In this document: positions 61,551-64,000 of the stretch, in pieces
How the letters are laid out: the number at the start of each line of letters is the position of its first letter
How positions within the stretch are numbered: the first letter of the stretch is position 1
Position numbers and translations under genes: made by a program
Origin: a virus
DNA: 64,000 nt
Virus record (IMG/VR): IMGVR_UViG_3300009370_000007
Coordinates: 43,023 to 107,022 of that record
Direction: 5' to 3' (one strand)
Notes under the pieces: generated by a model
What the model was told of the DNA's origin: nothing
Seen by the model: the letters and a program-made list of their open reading frames with translations, nothing else
The model's database searches: none

Positions 61551-62399
61551 TTAAAACTCCTGTATATTTTCCATTAGTAGTTTAAGATTATGTTTCACGA
61601 AGTAGTTGAATAGATTACTTCGATCCGCAGGCTCTTTGGAATACTGATCCAAAATTTCCTTGGATACATCTTCCGGTATACATTCCAAATCAATCAATTG
61701 CTCGTTCCTACGATAGCCGCGCAACATCGCGTCATCGCAAAAATCTTCTGGGTTGGATACCAACCAACCCTCTACTTTTTTAGTTGAAATTGGGCGTTGT
61801 CTTTTACCGGAGAGAAGTACATCATCGGCACTCAGAAAATTCGGAATGCCGTCGCCTCGATCTCCGCGTAGGATCTGTTCTTTAAGAAACTCGCCAGCCT
61901 TTTTGGTTTTGAGAAACTTCTTTTGAACAGGTGCATACTGATCCACATTTAAAATCTTTTGCAGTTGCATAAAATCTTTGTCGCCTGATAAAATCAAAGT
62001 TGGTTCAAACGGACTCTTATTCAAGACAATTGTTCCAATAATATCATCGGCTTCTGCACTGTCCACATCGACAACCTTATATGGAAAATAATCTTTCAGT
62101 TCGTCTCTAATTTTATTTAGCGTTTCAAAGATTTCGTTCCAATTCAAACCGGACTGTGTTCGATCTCTCTTGCGTCCTGCTTTGTAATAAGGAAAAAGTG
62201 TTTTTCTCCAATAATTTCTTCCATCACAACAGATCACAGGCTCCCCGTACTTCTCCCCAAACTTAACCTTATAGGCTCGGATAGAATTGAGAACCATATG
62301 TCGAATCAAATCTTCATTGATCTCTGCATTCTTATTATATGTGTTTATACTTACCATTAAATTGCTAATGGCAACTTGATTGTAGTCTACTAAAATCAT
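61551..62399 (-). CDS. rnh: T4-type RNase H (5'-3' exonuclease / flap nuclease)
   Basis: The protein has 282 residues (T4 RNase H has 305). The FEN/PIN-type acidic centre is visible: VDYNQVAISN at the N-terminus, VICCDGRNYWRKTLFPYYKAGRKRDR, VDSAEADDIIGTI and LILSGDKDFMQLQ. A helical C-terminal part follows (FNYFVKHNLKLLMENIQEF). T4 RNase H removes RNA primers on the lagging strand and interacts with gp32, which is encoded about 7 kb downstream in the same direction. Its start overlaps the stop of the next gene upstream (TAATG). Confidence 0.9.
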   Translation of the reverse strand: MILVDYNQVAISNLMVSINTYNKNAEINEDLIRHMVLNSIRAYKVKFGEKYGEPVICCDGRNYWRKTLFPYYKAGRKRDRTQSGLNWNEIFETLNKIRDELKDYFPYKVVDVDSAEADDIIGTIVLNKSPFEPTLILSGDKDFMQLQKILNVDQYAPVQKKFLKTKKAGEFLKEQILRGDRGDGIPNFLSADDVLLSGKRQRPISTKKVEGWLVSNPEDFCDDAMLRGYRRNEQLIDLECIPEDVSKEILDQYSKEPADRSNLFNYFVKHNLKLLMENIQEF

Positions 62400-62653
62400 T
62401 ACTTGAGCCTTTTACCTAAGAATGGAATGAATAGAATTGGAACCAATGTCCCAAGCACCACTCCAAGAATCATGGGTTGGAGTGCAGGATCAAACACACA
62501 CCCCAATCCATCTGAAATAGAGTTTCCGATTGCTGCACCAAAGACAGCACCCTTAACTCCACTTCCTTCAAAATACTTTTCAATTTCCAGACCTGTTACG
62601 GCACCGAAAATAAGAACAGCATTGTCTACGAACCCAAAAATAAAACCATCCAT
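62399..62653 (-). CDS. small membrane protein, glycine-zipper type
   Basis: The protein has 84 residues. It has hydrophobic segments DGFIFGFVDNAVLIFGAVTG, GAVFGAAIGNSISDGLG and PMILGVVLGTLVPILFIPF, giving two or three membrane passes with GxxxG-type spacing, and a basic end (GKRLK). Very similar short proteins (MDG..FGF.DN.VLI.GA.TGLEIEK) occur in marine T4-like phages; I know no function. TAATG overlaps join it to both neighbours, so it is a fixed part of the RNase H unit. Confidence 0.65.
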   Translation of the reverse strand: MDGFIFGFVDNAVLIFGAVTGLEIEKYFEGSGVKGAVFGAAIGNSISDGLGCVFDPALQPMILGVVLGTLVPILFIPFLGKRLK

Positions 62654-63753
62654 TACTGTACCACCCTCACAATTACTGTGTCCTTTCCAATGCGACCTGT
62701 GACCTTGGATTCCTTGGCATTGATTCCATCCATCAACTTTCGCAACTTCACTTTACCACCAGAGACAACATCGGGAAGAACCTTTTCCGGCTTACGAATC
62801 TTCTTCTTAAACGAATCCGTCTCATCCCAATCGTAGAGCGTGGTTCCCTTGACCACCATTCCACGGGTAGAGGTATACTTGTGCAAGAAACGATCCTTGG
62901 TGTTAAACAGCCAAACCTGTGACGCATCCATCAGATTAGTCGGATCAACGCTAACGATCTTGTAGTCGTCGTCCTTGACCTTGTACTTCACCTTGGAAGT
63001 CACATCACGAACCGACTTCACCTTCCGCTTACGCGGCTTCCGGTTTGCCTTGGCTAGACTACCAAAAGTCTCGGCATCGTTAACAAGTTCATTAATGAAC
63101 TTTCGATACTTCTTCAACTTCGGTTTGGTCAAGAAAGAATAACCCTCTGCCAGATCGTCATCATCTCCGGCAATGACATCTTCAATCTCATCCAACACTC
63201 CCGCATAATGATTCTTGATGCGCGAAGCATGAACACCCTTGACTTCCTTCTTCTGCAACCACTTGAAGAGATTGAACTTGGACTTACATCCGTCCACAAG
63301 GAACTCGTCCACCTCAAATTCAATCTCACCGATCAAATCACCAGCGACGGCCCGAATGCGTTCCTGAATATTGGGAACATATACTTTCTTCTTTGCTGAT
63401 TGAATAACACCCTTCTCGGCAAGGATCTCATTGCCCTTCTGGACAATCTCGATCACGCGACCATCGGTTCGTCGCTTCCAGTCTTCATCCTGAAGACCAC
63501 GCGAGAGCATCCGGGCAACAGACCCCCAGGAAGAAGACACCCAGACTTGTGCCGCCTTTACCGCCGGGACAATCGCCGGGTCGATATTCTTGGCATATTC
63601 AATAAAATAGGATCTCAATATATTTGTTGAAATTTGATTATGATGATACCAACTCAGGGCATCATCCCGAACGTCCGCCTCGACCTCTCCGTCGAATGTG
63701 GGTTCGTCATCTACTACGGGAACCCTACGCCGGGTCACCTTCTTACGAGCCAT
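62653..63753 (-). CDS. conserved basic phage protein of unknown function
   Basis: The protein has 366 residues with a basic start (MARKKVTRRRVPVVDDEPTF) and a Lys/Arg-rich centre (AKANRKPRKRKVKSVRDVTSKV). The segment LRSYFIEYAKNIDP...VSSSWGSVARMLSRG is helical. The last 100 residues (YKIVSVDPTNLMDASQVWLFNTKDRFLHKYTS...VKGTTLYDWDE) are probably a beta domain, recurring in T4-like marine phages. DNA- or RNA-binding is likely from composition. It is the first gene behind a strong early-type promoter (63786-63813), with ribosome site AAAAGGAGAG. Confidence 0.6.
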   Translation of the reverse strand: MARKKVTRRRVPVVDDEPTFDGEVEADVRDDALSWYHHNQISTNILRSYFIEYAKNIDPAIVPAVKAAQVWVSSSWGSVARMLSRGLQDEDWKRRTDGRVIEIVQKGNEILAEKGVIQSAKKKVYVPNIQERIRAVAGDLIGEIEFEVDEFLVDGCKSKFNLFKWLQKKEVKGVHASRIKNHYAGVLDEIEDVIAGDDDDLAEGYSFLTKPKLKKYRKFINELVNDAETFGSLAKANRKPRKRKVKSVRDVTSKVKYKVKDDDYKIVSVDPTNLMDASQVWLFNTKDRFLHKYTSTRGMVVKGTTLYDWDETDSFKKKIRKPEKVLPDVVSGGKVKLRKLMDGINAKESKVTGRIGKDTVIVRVVQ

Positions 63754-63785
63754 TACAGAACTCTCCTTTTAAAAGTTACCCCCAT

Positions 63786-63813
63786 AGTATAGCACCGGAG
63801 GAGGCAGAGTCAA
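63786..63813 (-). promoter_or_regulatory. sigma-70 promoter with extended -10
   Basis: The minus strand reads TTGACT, 16 bases, TATACT, with TGC directly before the -10 hexamer (TGnTATACT, an extended -10). It ends about 33 bases before the ATG at 63753, with AAAAGGAGAG between. It is the best host-type promoter in the window and should drive early transcription of the unknown protein, the membrane protein, RNase H and the following unit. Confidence 0.8.
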
Positions 63814-63877
63814 GGGTTATTTGTTAAATAGAAAAACTTTTTTATTCATTAAATATAGTGAAGTTAATTAATTAAAT

Positions 63878-64000
63878 TTAATCACCTTTTATAATACGAT
63901 AACTGTCTTCTTCAAAATGTTCTGTAGAAAACTCAAAGAGTTCTGAATCCTCTATGGCTTCCATTTGGTGACGCAGCCCCGGATAAACATAAAAATTTTC
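63878..64000 (-). CDS. cupin-family protein (partial, N-terminus off the right edge)
   Basis: Only the last 40 codons are inside the window: ENFYVYPGLRHQMEAIEDSE, then LFEFSTEHFEEDSYRIIKGD, stop TAA at 63878-63880. The pattern 'P...H...A.ed..LfE.ST.H...D..R' is that of small cupins related to sugar-phosphate isomerases or sugar-nucleotide enzymes. Function cannot be fixed without the rest. No clear terminator separates it from the promoter at 63786-63813; the gap is AT-rich. Confidence 0.6.
   Translation of the reverse strand, partial: ENFYVYPGLRHQMEAIEDSELFEFSTEHFEEDSYRIIKGD

Overview
The window is a stretch of an AT-rich, T4-like contractile-tailed phage genome (Caudoviricetes, marine T4-superfamily type). 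The reasons are a nearly complete T4-style baseplate and tail set (gp48/54-, gp53-, gp27-, gp5-, gp25-, gp6-, gp8-like), gp4, a gp26-like chaperone followed by a tape measure, gp32, gp59, gp33, RNase H, and exact T4 late-promoter octamers (TATAAATA). Small families typical of marine T4-like phages are also present. The host cannot be read from the sequence. There is no photosystem gene here, and the metabolic genes (pyrB, a DUF3445/HODM-type haem demethylase homologue) would fit a marine heterotrophic bacterium, which is inference only.

Layout. (1) 1-48820, all minus strand: the virion adhesion and baseplate region. Read in transcription order from the right it runs gp48/54-like, gp53, gp27-like hub, a gp5 split into an OB-fold protein and a needle protein, gp25, gp6, a chimeric baseplate protein carrying a TolB-type propeller and a LamG-like domain, gp8-like, a 2875-residue DUF4815 protein, a coiled-coil protein, a 4773-residue giant fibre with tandem modules and a LamG-like domain, three fibre proteins sharing an N-terminal motif, small structural proteins, and a gp13-like neck protein cut by the left edge. 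(2) 48862-53621, plus strand: gp4 head-completion nuclease, a conserved unknown, a tail-tube-like protein, the gp26-like chaperone with an apparent programmed -1 frameshift, and the tape measure, closed by a bidirectional terminator at 53644-53672. (3) 53697-64000, minus strand: replication, transcription, lysis and metabolism. It holds gp32, gp59, the DUF3445 protein, gp33, a SleB-type lysin with an overlapping small membrane protein, a RecB-like nuclease, two FmdB zinc ribbons, aspartate carbamoyltransferase, a stand-alone sigma region 4-like protein, zinc and membrane proteins, a gene-free stretch that looks like a structured RNA of about 417 nt with a terminator, RNase H, and a cupin cut by the right edge.

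How the genes work together. gp32, gp59, RNase H and the RecB-like nuclease serve T4-type replication and recombination. gp33, and perhaps the sigma region 4-like protein, direct late transcription from TATAAATA promoters, found upstream of gp25, the fibre genes near 1.1 kb, the FmdB genes and the gene at 60837. Late products build the baseplate and a very large set of adhesins. PyrB and the DUF3445 protein probably adjust host pyrimidine and C1/amine metabolism during infection.

Most striking observations: a six-blade TolB-like propeller inside a baseplate protein; the candidate structured RNA closed by a perfect 10-bp terminal pairing; the slippery T8 plus hairpin at the gp26/gp51-like junction; the giant modular fibre with recent internal duplication; the two metabolic genes; and a sigma region 4-only protein next to gp33. 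Protein families were recognised by eye, with no database search.
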